A DNA stretch of 64,000 bases from Tricholoma matsutake (Eukaryota > Basidiomycota > Agaricomycetes > Agaricales > Tricholomataceae): positions 8,246,001-8,310,000 of the forward strand of contig AP026545.1 in assembly GCA_026075535.2 (NCBI GenBank), in the 5' to 3' direction. This document shows, one piece after another, positions 32,378 through 43,605 of the stretch. Under the pieces are notes generated by a model. That model had not been told where the DNA came from, made no database searches, and was given only the letters and a program-made list of their open reading frames with translations. The translations under genes and the position numbers were made by a program. The first letter of the stretch is position 1. Each line of letters begins with the position of its first letter.

Positions 32378-32459
32378 GGTACTGTGGTGTAATGGTTATA
32401 TTGCATATTATAATTACATAAGCAACCTACAGGGATCTGGGTTCGATTCCTTTTCTTAC
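32378..32459 (+). other. tRNA-like Pol III module, right side of A1
   Basis: GTACTGTGGTGTAATGGTTA (A-box-like) and ATCTGGGTTCGATTCC (perfect B-box consensus GGTTCGANNCC), 45 nt apart, pointing to the right TIR. The sequence recalls tRNA-Glu/Gly types but lacks a paired acceptor stem. Confidence 0.65.
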
Positions 32460-32842
32460 ACACTTTTTCAGTGGAATCCAACTGGACTCCACTGGACTCC
32501 ACTGGACCAGTCCGAGTGGAATCCGGTGTTTGAGTGGATTCCACTTGGAGTCTGATCGGACTGGACTGGGACTGGACTGGCAACTTTGCAGGCAGTTGGC
32601 TGGTGACCAGTCCCAGTGGACTCCAGTCGGACTCCAGTCAGTCCGGTCAGACTCCAGTTGGAGTCCACTAGGAAAGGTGGGGGAGTGTAAAGACCTCGAT
32701 GTCTATGAGGTTGGCGACCTTGTCATGCTCTCCACCGAAAATCGCCACCACAATTACAAATGCAAAGGCAAAACATGAGTTGCCAAATTCATGCCATGAC
32801 ACGACGGCCCCTACATGGTCACACATACCTTCCCTGAATGCT

Positions 32843-32905
32843 CCAAATACACTCTCAAACTTCCCAAATACACTCTCAAACTTCCCAAATACACTCTCAA
32901 ACTTC
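32843..32905 (+). repeat. 21-bp unit x3 inside gypsy4 integrase
   Basis: CAAATACACTCTCAAACTTCC occurs three times in tandem, adding KYTLKLP heptapeptides in frame to the integrase C-terminal region, where relatives normally have one. Confidence 0.95.
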
Positions 32906-33238
32906 CCAACAACCCCAATACCTTCCCTGGTTTCCATGCACACCTACTAAAATGATATGTCCCCAATGACCCACTCCTCCTCCCTGACCAGGAACCAGCT
33001 TGGCCAATGCCAATTGTCACTGAAGATGGCACCGAGGAGTGGTACATTGACAAAATTGTGGATGCACGCCGATGAGGCAGGGGTGTACAATACCTTGTCT
33101 GTTATGAAGGATATGGGAAAGAACACAATGAGTGGCACCCTGGCTCTGAAATGGGCGACACTGATGCCCTTGATCGGTGGGAAGATGAAAATGGGATGGA
33201 GGTCTGAGACCCACACAATTTTTTTAAGTGGGGAGGAG

Positions 33239-33887
33239 TGTAAGTCTGGCCCCAGAGACTCACGACATTACGACAAGTTAATTTACCTACGCCGCTGTTA
33301 CACACTTCCATGGCACTGGCACACCACACACATCGCCGATGCAACCACCCTCGCTGCCGACACAGCCACCGGCGATAGCACAGCCACCTACGGCGCATAA
33401 ACAACTCACCAACACCAGACATACCAATGTCTGTGTTACATTACTACACCACCATTACGCACTTCCACGGTGCCGGCACAGCCACACACATTGCCGACAC
33501 AACCACCCCTGCTACCTGCACAGCCACCGGCGATAGCATAGCCACCTATGGTGCATAAACAACTCACCAACACCAGATATACCAATGTCTGTGTTACAGT
33601 GAGTTATGGCCACCCTATGCCACCACACACTCCCACGGTGCCAACACAGCCACACACATCGCCGACACAATCATCCTCGCCGTCGGCGCAGCCACCGGCA
33701 AATACAACAACAACAACCAGCAACATGCATCCTGGCAACGGCACTATACATCCTTATTACTCTTCTATCCACATCCAGCAGTGCTGACATTATCCTATTG
33801 ATGTGGTACCTTCCTATTATGTGACTATGCCCGATGCAACCTTCCCAAATCACACACTATGCTTGATGCGGCCTTTTACTTACACGG
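33239..33887 (+). repeat. gypsy4 3' LTR, cut by gypsy2
   Basis: A purine tract AAGTGGGGAGGAG precedes TGTAAGTCTGGCCCCAGAG, the likely LTR start. Within it a ~157-167 bp unit is repeated about three times (starts near 33303, 33460, 33627), each with CACAGCCACCGGC and a CAGACAT..ATGTCTG hairpin. The right end is lost at the gypsy2 LTR. Confidence 0.65.
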
Positions 33888-34392
33888 TGATAGGTCCACT
33901 TTGGCAGCTGAGCTCTGAAAACAAGAAATCACACTCAGACACCTTCTTCCCAAAGTCCTACAATTTCATGAATGCTTATGAATGCACGAAACAATGAAAC
34001 AACACTTCAAAACATTTTGAAAGACTTTGAACCATTTTGAACAACTTTGGCTGCTGTATTCCTATCATACTGCACCTTGAACACATGTTCCCACCATTAC
34101 ACACACTAACACATCGTGTTCCTGCCACCACAAACACAAGGAGACATAATGGCTAGCAATGTGCATTGATGCACTTTTCGACGTATTCATGATTTATTGG
34201 AACCACAAGACAAGGAGATTTGATATATCATGTATATTGCATGTTTCTTTCTTATCATTTTCTCATTTACTTTGTGATTTTGACTAGCACGGTGATATTC
34301 AGTACTACCTCACAACCTTACTCTGACTCGTGTTATATCTCCTAAGACCAGTTTAGTTGGTTTTGGTAGAGTTTCCGGGTTGAGCATCATCA
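33888..34392 (+). repeat. gypsy2 5' LTR (505 bp, internally deleted)
   Basis: Begins TGATAGGTCCACTTTGGCAG, ends GAGCATCATCA. Compared with the 3' LTR it lacks ~480 bp between TGATTTTGAC and TAGCACGGTG. Downstream TTCTGGAGCCCACTGCGAG could hold the primer binding site (TGGAGCCC). Confidence 0.85.
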
Positions 34393-34523
34393 TTCTGGAG
34401 CCCACTGCGAGGGGTTTCTGAATCATTTCATCACCTAATCCATCTCGAATCTCCTGGCTTAGGCCAACCCAAGCCAGAAACCTCTGAATCGATACTCGCC
34501 ACGCCTTCGAATCTCTTGAACAA

Positions 34524-35763
34524 TTGGGAGATATCCTAATTCCAGTAACTGAAGCAGAATCAACACATTGTCAACTATTTCCCTCACCCATTCCATCGTC
34601 TTCATCATCATCTTCTACTTCTTCATCCTCAGCTTCTAGCACTTCATTCATCTTTCCAAATACATCGACACCGCTACCATCTATCACCCAAGTCCTAACC
34701 CCAACTCCAAGAGCTATCATACTCATGACTACACAAGCTACTATGCCAGCTCATGGTCACTCCACAGCTCTGACCTTCAATCCTACTCAGCCTCGAGAAC
34801 TTCAGAGATACTTTAACGAACTCGAAATGCTGTTTCCAACATGTGAAATTACTGATTCCAAAGATATGAAGAAGCATGCCTGTTGATACGTTGACATTGA
34901 TACTTCCGAACTTTGGGAGTCAATCCCCAGAATATGACACAGGGGTTTCGTTCAATGAATTTCGTACTGCTATTCACAAGGTGTACCCTGGATCTGAAGA
35001 CGACCGCAAGTGGTTGATCACTGATATGGATAAACTGATCAGCGAACAACTTTGCATTGGCATCTACGATGCGAACGAATTAGGATTATATTACAGGTCC
35101 TTCTACAATATCACTAAATTCCTCACCACAAAAAATCGACTTTCAGCAGCCGAACAAAGCAGAGCCTTCATTCGCGGCTTTCAACCAGGATTATGGATGC
35201 AAATTGTGCGCCGTCTCAAACTCAAATTCCCCGACCACTACCCAGACGACCCCTATCCTCTCAATGACATCCATGCTGCTGCGAAATTTGTTTTAGCAGG
35301 TACTACATCATCGCAAACTCCCTTGGCCTCAACGTCGCAAGTCCCATCCTCATCTTTGACTTTGACTTCTATCCCTACTACCTCTACATTGTCTCCACAA
35401 ATCAAAACAGAGGATTTATCAATGATTCTTGAGAAATTTGCGACCACTCTCATCATGGCCTTAACAGGAGCTTGACCCAACAATAACAACAACAATTCCC
35501 CTCATGTTAATCAAGGGTTTTGCCAGGACCAACTCAAAAATCTAGTTTGTATTTTCTGTGGTCTTTCAGGACACTTCATTAGTGATTGTTTGGTCTGTCA
35601 AATGTATATTAATGAACAAAAGTGTAAGAAGAATGCCAAAGGAAAGGTCATGCTTCCGAATGGACAGTTCACACCACGAAACATCCCTGGGTGTTGTATC
35701 AAAGATCACATCGATGAATGGATTCGTCGAAACCCAGACATAAATATCATCCCTGCCCTCATG
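34524..35763 (+). pseudogene. gypsy2 gag
   Basis: Starts with a Ser-rich segment at 34524, then TFNPTQPRELQRYFNELEML, a capsid-like region (PEYDTGVSFNEFRTAIHKVY, SAAEQSRAFIRGFQPGLW) and an intact CCHC zinc knuckle CIFCGLSGHFISDC. A one-base insertion near 34925 shifts the frame, and TGA (HAC*YVD, TGA*PNN) and one TAA (ALM*GIA) break it. Gag would bind and package element RNA. Confidence 0.8.
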
Positions 35764-36960
35764 TAAGGCATCGCCCCTTCACCCACTCCAGCTCCCACTC
35801 CTAGGGGGATCTACCAGATCATGGACATGAATACCGCAGCTGATATTCATATCACTCATTTAGAACAAGAATTATATGCCTTACAAAGTGGTCGAAACTT
35901 TGCTCAACATGAACCCGGTCCAATCGCAGCTCCTGTGGTTCAGCCATCAATTTTGTCCATGGCTCCATCAGCAGAACCAGTAGCACTTCCCACTCCAACC
36001 ATTGCACCACCTTCTATATCATCTACTGTGACCAATCCATCTACATCCAATATAGCACCAGCGACAGCTTTGCAGACGACTTTGAATTTGCAACCCACCC
36101 CAAATTTGCAACCTCTCATGAGTTTGCAACCCCCAGTCCATCCTTATGCTGCAGCTTCAGAGAACACTTACTTACCCCCTCACGAACAAAACTTTGCCTC
36201 TACTAGTAAAGGTAAAGAATGCGATGGTCCTTCGTACCACACAGTAGCCCCCATTCAGAATGACACAATTGCTCAGGACATATTTTCGCGTTCGATGAAA
36301 ATACTGATTGTCACCCTCACTATGGAAGAACTTCTTTCATTATCACCCAAAGTTCATATGAAATGGAAGGAACAGCTAACACCACATCGTATTCTGAATC
36401 AGGATGGAAACAACGTGGGGCACCTCGTCAATGAAGAGGTACTTATGATCAACGACCCATATGAAACTTATATCAGCTCTCTTCAAATCGGCGATATTCC
36501 AAAACCCTTTGTTGCTGCAAAGGAATCTCACTCGATCAGATCAGTTATGATGAATGTCAACAGTATAAACCCTGTCCAAAGTGTAGTTGACCCTGGTTCT
36601 TCGATTATCGCTATGTCCGAAGAAGTCTGCCATGAACTATGTCTTGCATACAATCCTTCCATCCACATTCCACTTCAATCAGCTAACGGTGGCATTGACA
36701 AAAGTTTAGGATTAGCACGAAATGTTCCTTGCAAAGTTGGCACGATCACAATCTATATGCAGATTTATATAATCCGAAACCCTGCCTACGACATCCTACT
36801 TGGTTGACCCTTCAATGTAGTCACTGAAAGCGCCGTCAAAAACTGGAGCGATGAATCTCAGACAATTACTATCTATGATCCTAACTCAACAAGATCCTCT
36901 ACTATCCCGACCTTTCCTAGGGCCATGAAACACCAAAAAGTAGTTCGCAAGGATTTTTGT
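35764..36960 (+). pseudogene. gypsy2 protease region
   Basis: Open from 35821. A long Pro/Thr/Gln-rich linker with LNLQPTPNLQPL-type repeats leads to a retropepsin-like domain with VVDPGSSIIAMSEEVC (DPG in place of DTG/DSG) and AYDILLG followed by TGA then PFNV, where Arg is expected (the ILLGRPF motif). Confidence 0.75.
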
Positions 36961-38868
36961 TGCTAGAGGATAATATTTCGGAGACCAAACAGTGCGCATT
37001 CATCATTTCTTTTGACCATTTGAACTCTTCTATATTTATCGAATGCACTGCGAACATTCCCAACTTTGAATCCTTGCCTTCTTTGAATGCCACTACTACT
37101 TCGGATATTATTGCCCATCTCTATTTGACAGCTAGTGAACAGTATGTTACATTTTTAATGGCCTCGATGGCCCCCTCTATGCCAGATTCATCTAGATATT
37201 CCACACCCTATCTATCCACCAATTCTCTATATCCTGCTTTCGCAGCCACTAAGAAGAAGTACAAGCCTGTCGCATCAAAAGTATGACCAGTTATCACCGA
37301 CCTTCCTGATCAACTTCGCATTACTCGCATGATCACAGGGAATCCTCTCAAAGAAATGCCAAAACTTAATCCTAAACCTCCAACATTTTTGCCATCTTTC
37401 CGATACACCCTCAAACAAAAAGCGATTATCGATAATAATCACCCAGCAATTTTCTTTGGCCTGAGGAAAGAAAACTCATGCACGATTTTATTCGAAATCA
37501 CGAAACCAGTTTTGCATGGACCGAACAAGAATGAGGAAGTTTTCACCCCGACTTCTTCCCTCCAATCAAATTCCCAGTTATTCCACACACCCCATGGATA
37601 GAATTAAACATTCCTATCCCACCAGGGATTTACGAAGAGGTTTGCGCCATGCTCAAGAAGAAAATAGAAGCAGGCATCCACAAACCATTGAACTCGTCTT
37701 ATAGGTCGTATTGGTTTTGCATCATGAAGAAAGATGGCAAAGCACTTCACTCAGTCCACAGTCTCAAACAACTCAACAAAGTTACTATACAGCACTCAGG
37801 TGTCGTTCCGATCCCCAAACATTTAGCAGAACAGTTTGGAGGACGCACTTGTGGAGGAATGCTAGACCTCTACATTGCTTTCGACAAATGAAAAGTAGCT
37901 GAATCATCTCAAGACCTGACTACCTTTCAAACGCCTTTTGGAGCACTTCACATAGTCACTCTACCAATGGGTTGGACCAACTCAGTGCCCATCATGCACA
38001 ACGACATTTTGTTTATCCTACAACCCGAGATTCCCCATGTTACAATCCCCTACATCAATGACGCACCCATCAAAGGTCCAAAATCATGCTACTCACTCCC
38101 TGGAGGAGGTTACGAAACTATTTTGCAGAACCCAGGAATTCATCGTTTCGTTTGGGAACACTTCAAAAATCTCAACTGAGTTGTCCAACACATGAAATAT
38201 TGTGGAGGGACTTTTTCAGGACCCAAGCTATTCCTTTGCATCCCCAAGGTTTTAGGACATCGTTGCAACATTGAAGGTTGTATGGCTGACCCAACTCAAA
38301 TTGATGCAATCAGCAAATGGGGACCTTGTCAAAGTCTCACTGAAGTAAAAGCCTTCTTAGGAACCATTGGAGTTTGTCATATTTTCATACAGAATTTTGC
38401 TAAACAAGCAGCTGCTCTTATCAACCTCATGCGTAAGGACGTTCCATTCGAATTTGGTACAACACAAATTGCAGCACAAGAAGATCTTAAACTCACTCTC
38501 ATCACTTCTCCCGCAATTTGTGCAATCACCTGTCAACCTATCAGTTGACACTTCGCACATCGCAGTTGGATTTTTCTTGGCTCAGTGCGACCCCGAAAAT
38601 CTTCGTAAACACTATTACAGTCATTTCGGATCTATCACGCTCAATGCCTGTGAATCTCACTTTTCACAACCCAAACTAGAACTCTATGGACTCTATCGTG
38701 CCCTTGGTGCACTTCGCTTGTACGTTATCGGCATATGAAATCTCATCGTCGAAGTCGATTAAGGCAAGGCACGGGTACGGGTAACACCGTGACAATGTGG
38801 TCATGGGTATGCATGGGTATGGGTACAGGTTTCGGATTGCCGTACCCATGCAACACTGTACCCCTAAC

Positions 38869-40250
38869 TAGGGCTGCGCACTGTGCCGTCAGGACCTTGA
38901 GACTTGCCTTGACGGTACGGTGTACGGTATGGATTTATGCCGTATTGACCGTCAAAAGATGGCCGTTACAGCCGTGCATACGGTTATACGGCACTTTCTA
39001 TAAGCACTCAGCCAAAAATAGAAATGCTGACAAATTTGTTTAGGTTTCGATCACACAATGACCAACCAGTCAACGAAGATAAGCCCAACGATGACGACAA
39101 CGGTGAGCTCGCCTTGTCAGTAAGAAACGACGATGACGATGCAGGGCTACCACCACCACCGAACAAACAAATGGTGGGAATACGACCACCCCGGGTAAGT
39201 GTTTTTTATGTCTCCTCTCTCATTTTCTTCATTCAACTAACTTCTATTGTTATTATCTACAGGTTTTATCTAACAACGACACTACAATGACAACCAACGC
39301 ACCTCCACCCGCTGGCTGAGGACTGCCTCATGATTTGGGCATAGGAGACTGCAGAAGGGCATGAAGATGAAGGATGCCGACGACTAAATCACGACAACAA
39401 CAACGAAGAGGACGACGATGACAGGAACGACAGGGATGAGCATGACAACAACCCAGACCCAGCACCCGTCCCCACTGCTGTGAGCTACTGCTCGCAGGGT
39501 GGACTACTTTTGCTATGGATTATGACCATGGCAACGCAAGCAAAAGGAAACCAAACAATGACGAGGGGATGACCAGGGATGACCAGGGTGGCAGGGCCAG
39601 AATGAGCTGCACAACAGACCCCATGATGGCGGGTATGGGATGGAGACAGAGAGAGTACCCGACAACGACAGAGACGGCAGGTGAACACAACAATGAGGAG
39701 GACGGGGAGGATGAGGACGAGAACCACCACCACCACCACCACCACCACCACAGCACCCCCAACCACCGCTGCGGGCAACTGCTTGCAGGGTGGAAATGGG
39801 GAGCAACAGGGAGGGGGGATGGACGGCTACCAGATGGAGGGTGAATAACTCGCATTTTTAGCGGGAGCTTTTTTTGTTTTCTGTCATTCATTATTTTTGT
39901 AGCCCCTTCCCTCGCTGCGTGCGAGGGCGGTTAGTTGTACTTATCTCAATAAGAACATTTGTATCATCCCTCGCATTATCTGAATAAAAATTCCAATGTA
40001 TAAAACACTCTGGACCATTGCAAACAACAAATTCCTGTCGCTGCATTTGTTTACTATAGTACTGGAATGTTATATTCAATTTTGTGTATTATTATATTTC
40101 CGTCAACCGTAATACAGCCGTATTGGTACCTGTACCATACCGTCAGAGGTTATGGGTGTTAGATATACGGACGGTGTACGGTCTACCGTATCCGTCAAAC
40201 TACCGTGTGTTGTACGGCCGTGGCCATAATACGGACGGTGCGCAGCCCTA
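38869..40250. mobile_element. hAT-like element (inner of nest, 1382 bp)
   Basis: TIRs TAGGGCTGCGCACTGT / TAGGGCTGCGCACCGT with the exact 8-bp duplication CCCCTAAC (38861-38868 and 40251-40258). Subterminal repeats are TACGG/CCGTA words (ACGGTACGGTGTACGGTA, GCCGTATTGACCGT). The inside holds a short spliced-looking relic (39024-39290: MLTNLFRFRSHNDQPV, then a GTAAGT..CTACAG intron at 39195-39263), CACCACCAC runs and GAGCAG-type palindromes. Confidence 0.93.
39024..39310 (+). pseudogene. Short gene remnant with intron inside the inner hAT element
   Basis: ATG at 39024 starts an acidic peptide (NEDKPNDDDNGEL, NDDDDAGLPPPPNKQ), followed by a textbook intron (GTAAGT.., CAACTAAC branch-like site, TTATCTACAG). 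Exon 2 soon meets stops. It could be the start of a lost transposase or a captured gene; it is too short to tell. Confidence 0.4.
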
Positions 40251-40289
40251 CCCCTAACCACGGGTTTATGGGTATCCAATCCATCATAT

Positions 40290-41215
40290 TATAGTGAGTT
40301 CTGCCTTGTTTGCAGTGATTGTATACTTGATTTAAATCTATTTAGTAGTTGTTTCAAGTTACTGAAGAGACCAGAGGGCTGTGCCCTCCTGTTTTTCCGA
40401 TAGGTGCTTATCTGTCTCAGGAGGGGGGGATGGTGGGTTGTACTCTTTCTTGGTGAGTTCCCATTCGTTTCCAATGATCTTATACTTGATTTCAATCTAT
40501 TTAGTGGTCGTTTCAAGTTACCAAAGAGACGAGAGGGCTGCGACCTTTCGTTTTTTTGCTAGGTGCTCATCTGTCTCAGGAGGGCCTGGGGGGGATGGTG
40601 GGGTGTACTCTTTCTTGGTGAGTTCCCATTCATTTACAATGATCTTATACTTGATATCAATCTATTCAGTGGTCGTTTCAAGTTTCCAAAGAGACGAGAG
40701 GGCTGCGCCCTCCCGTTTTTCCGCTAGGTGCTCATCTGTCTCAGGAGGGGGGGGATGGTGGGGTATACTTTTTCTTGGTGAGTTCCCATTCGTTTCCAAT
40801 GATCTTACACTTGATTTAAATCTATTTAGAGGTCGTTTCACGTTCCCAAAGAGACGAGAGGGCTGCGCCCTCCCGTTTTTCCGCTAGGTGGTTATCTGTG
40901 TTAGGAGGGGGGATGAGGTGGGGTGTACTCTTTCTCAGTGAGTTCCCCTTCATTTCTAATGATCTTATACTTGATCTTAGTCTATTTAGCAGCCGTTTTA
41001 AGTTCCCGAAGAGACGAGAGGGCTGCGCCCTGCTGTTTTTCTGCTAGGTGCTTATCGGTGTCAGAAGGGGGGATGAGGTGTGCTCTTTCTCGGTGAGTTC
41101 CCCTTCATTTCTAGTGATCTTATACTTGATTTTAGTCTATTTAGCAGCCGTTTTAAGCTCCCAAAGAGACGAGAGGGCCGCACTCTCCTGTTTCTGTGCT
41201 AGGTGCCGATCTTCT
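40290..41215. repeat. Six tandem copies of a ~160-bp unit
   Basis: GAGGGCTGCGCCCTC-type hairpins mark each unit at 40374, 40533, 40698, 40858, 41018 and 41173 (spacing 155-165 bp). Each unit also has a TCTATTTAG box, GGTGAGTTCCC and a TCAGGAGGGGGG run. A 168-codon frame through three copies is a by-product. Confidence 0.9.
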
Positions 41216-43195
41216 TGAGTAATATATAATAGATATTTATATAGTTGGAGTAATGTACTCGGAAACCCACGAACATTGCGGGTAACCCCCAAAACCCGTG
41301 GGGGACACTGTACCCTTACCCAAATGGATATAGTGTTCACGGGTACGGGTACGGGTACAGCGAAATTTACCTGGGCATTACCCGTGCCGTGCCCTAAAGT
41401 CGATGCCAGATACATCAAAGGTATGCTAGCAAATCCCGACATTGCACCAAGCGCAAGCATTAATCGATGGACTGTATCCATTCTTACCTTCCATTTTACG
41501 CTTGTACATGGCGCTGGAACGCATCATGGTCCAGATGGACTTTCACAACGTCCTCTACAGAATGGAGATGACACACAACCAAATGATGGATCCTTCGAAG
41601 ATTGGATCAACCAACTGCATGGTTTTATGCATCAAATCAGCCCACTCATGACTCACCTATTCCCATTGCATTTGCTCCAATTGACATTCACCCTACCTTC
41701 ACATATCAGAAAGGGGGAGAACATCACTTATGAAGATGTCCCTCGTTCCGAAAACACCAAAAGAGATGACGAACGACTTCTTCGTGTTTGAAAATGGCTC
41801 GAAGATTTACAATGACCACCAGACCTCTCTGAAGCAGACCACAGCACTTTCATGCGATATTGTACTCAGTGCTTCATAGATTCTGGAAAGCATTGGCAAA
41901 AGGATTCACAAGGAGCCCACAAGATCATCGCTATCCTGGAATGCCGCCTCGACATTATTCGAGCTGCTCATGATGATATTGGGCACAAGATGATATTCAC
42001 TACGAAAACCCTCGTTGCACTCCGATTTTGGTGGCCCAATATAAAAGCCAACATTGCATGGTACATTTGTTCTTGTCACCTATGCCAACTTTGACAAAGC
42101 CCAAATCTGCTTATTCTGCCCACAGTGGCAACACCAGCACCACTTTTTGGCAAAATCTACATCGACACAATGCAAATGCCCCCATCGAACAGATTCAAAT
42201 ACATCGTTGAAGGGTGATGTTCACTAACAGCCTATCCAGAATGGCGAAAGCTTCGACGCAAAAATGCCACAACATTAGGGGACTGGATCTTCAAAGACAT
42301 CATTTGTCACTGGGGGTCTCTTTACAAAATCATGAGTGATAATGGATCAGCATTTATTGCAGCAATGGAGTATTTCGCGAAATGATACCATATCAATCAC
42401 ATCCGAATCAGTGGTTACAACTCTTGAGCAAATGGGATCGTAGAAAGAGCACACTTCAACGTTCAACAATCATTATTCAAAGCAGTCGATGGAGACCAGA
42501 GCAAGTGGTCAGATGGAGCACACTCTGTCTTTTGGGCAGAACACGTAACAGTTTGCAAACACATGGGTTGTTCACCCTACTTCGCAGTGACAGGATCCCA
42601 TCCCCTCATTCCACTCGACATCTCTGAAGCTACATATTTGCAGCCCCCTCTGAATTCAATACTTTCAACAACCGATCTTATGGCACGACGAGCTGTCGCC
42701 TTAGAAAAACGATTGATCGACCTCGAAAACCTTTATTCGAAGGTTTTGTCGGCCCATCTCAAAGCTGCAAAACAATTTGAACAAGTCCACCAGAGGACTG
42801 TCAAAGACTACAACTTCACAACAGGTGATTTAGTCCTGCTTCGCAATACACAGATTGAAAAGTCCCTTAATCGCAAAATGTGACCTCAATACATAGGTCC
42901 CCTCATTGTCATCGATTGAAACTATGGAGGAGCCTACATCCTTTGCGAACTCAACAGATCAGTACTCCATCGCCCTGTCGCTGCCTGTCGTCTACTTCCT
43001 TACTTAGCTTGAAAATCAATTCCACTCCCTCCGAACTTCCTCGACATCGACTCAGCACGTCTCGAAACACTTCGACAAACTTTGGACATTGATGAAGATA
43101 TTCCTGATGACATTCCACTCCTCAAAGACAATTAACTATTCTCTTTCTTTCGTTCACAATTACTTACCTATGATTTTGATTTCTCTTAGTGTATC

Positions 43196-43298
43196 TAGTG
43201 AATAGCAGGGGTTACCCGCAAATAAGTGACGGGTATGGGGGTATGCTGATTACCCCCATATCCATCACTTACCCATGGGTAACCCCTGCTATTCACTA
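43196..43298. mobile_element. 103-bp palindromic hAT-like mini-MITE
   Basis: TAGTGAATAGCAGGGGTTAC at the left and its perfect inverse at the right, with the exact 8-bp duplication AGTGTATC (43188-43195 and 43299-43306). Subterminal GGGTATGGGGGTA and inverted TACCCCCATA-like words. It inserted just after the gypsy2 pol stop. Confidence 0.93.
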
Positions 43299-43605
43299 AG
43301 TGTATCATACAAGTCATGATATCGCATTATAGTGTGGTTGCACAACCTCCAAAAGGGTTTTTTGGCCATAATGATTTACTGAGCCTTTCCCTTACTTTGT
43401 AACGTCATTTCCTTTCATTTTCTCTTACAATGTGCTCAGAACACTTACAACAACAAGTTTCCGCAATGAATTTCATCTCAAAAAATGTTCAGATATTTCT
43501 TTTACTCTACTTATTTCTTATATCTTCTGTTTCCTGTTTGACAAAGCACAAATATATTATACGAAAATAGCGAAAAACATAGTGAAAAACACAAACAACG
43601 AACTT

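Larger units (their letters stand above)
30960..32697. mobile_element. hAT-like non-autonomous element A1 (complete, 1738 bp)
   Basis: TIRs CAGTACTTTACAGTCCCCC and, inverted, GAGGTCTTTACACTCCCCC continue as CACCTNTCCTAGTGGACTCC. The exact 8-bp duplication GATGTCTA (30952-30959 and 32698-32705) lies inside a gypsy4 integrase codon run; removing the element plus one TSD restores the frame from APEDVY to EVGDLV. Order inside: GGAGTCC/GGACTCC subterminal motifs; outward tRNA-like block (minus); GCGAGGGG and CCCGCAC..GGGG hairpins; GAGCAG palindromes; a conserved core ending in CCCATTTGGACGGGG; a GGTGGTGGTGG repeat; an outward tRNA-like block (plus); and a GACTCC/GGAGTC array. No transposase. Confidence 0.93.
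29930..33238 (+). pseudogene. gypsy4: integrase and chromodomain, 5' truncated
   Basis: Reads from the linker before integrase to the end of pol, with the hAT-like element A1 (30960-32697) removed by eye. H2C2 zinc site (HDTLGH and CTKC), catalytic core with ALDFIGPLP, ISDRDACF and TDGSSEWTN (all three acidic residues kept), then DLVMLSTENRH and a C-terminal chromodomain (EWYIDKIVDARR, VQYLVCYEGYG, EWHP). Premature stops are TGA where Arg fits (GC*LVIP, KT*VAKF, MP*HDG, LK*YVP, RR*GRG); one frameshift lies near 30290. Reverse transcriptase and gag are missing upstream. Confidence 0.9.
38760..41396. mobile_element. hAT-like element (outer of nest)
   Basis: Ends TAAGGCAAGGCACGGGTA and, inverted, TAGGGCACGGCACGGGTAA, with an exact 8-bp duplication AAGTCGAT (38752-38759 and 41397-41404) within gypsy2 RNase H. 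Without the inner element it is about 1.25 kb. It contains GGGTACGGGTA subterminal motifs, like the TAGGGATCTGC MITEs, and a six-copy ~160-bp tandem array. No transposase. Confidence 0.92.
37260..43134 (+). pseudogene. gypsy2 reverse transcriptase, RNase H and integrase
   Basis: Reads 37260-38759, is interrupted by a hAT-like nest, then continues 41405-43134. RT starts near LNIPIPPGIYEEV; the active site reads PYINDAP where YIDD is expected, a D-to-N change from ATC|GAT to ATC|AAT at a CpG. RNase H has VNLSVDTSHIAVGF and the RALGALRLYV end. Integrase has H2C2 (HDDIGH, CSCHLC) and all three catalytic acids (YIDTMQMP, SDNGSAF, ANGIVERAHF). About a dozen stops are TGA at plausible Arg sites; frameshifts occur near 36950, 37550 and 38530. 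The natural end is TAA at 43132-43134. Confidence 0.85.

Noticed and set aside
39515..39844. His-rich ORF (run of nine His) in the inner hAT element
   Set aside because: Produced by a CAC simple repeat; no other coding evidence.
40381..40887. 168-codon Ser-rich repetitive ORF
   Set aside because: By-product of the ~160-bp tandem array; the frame is lost in later units.
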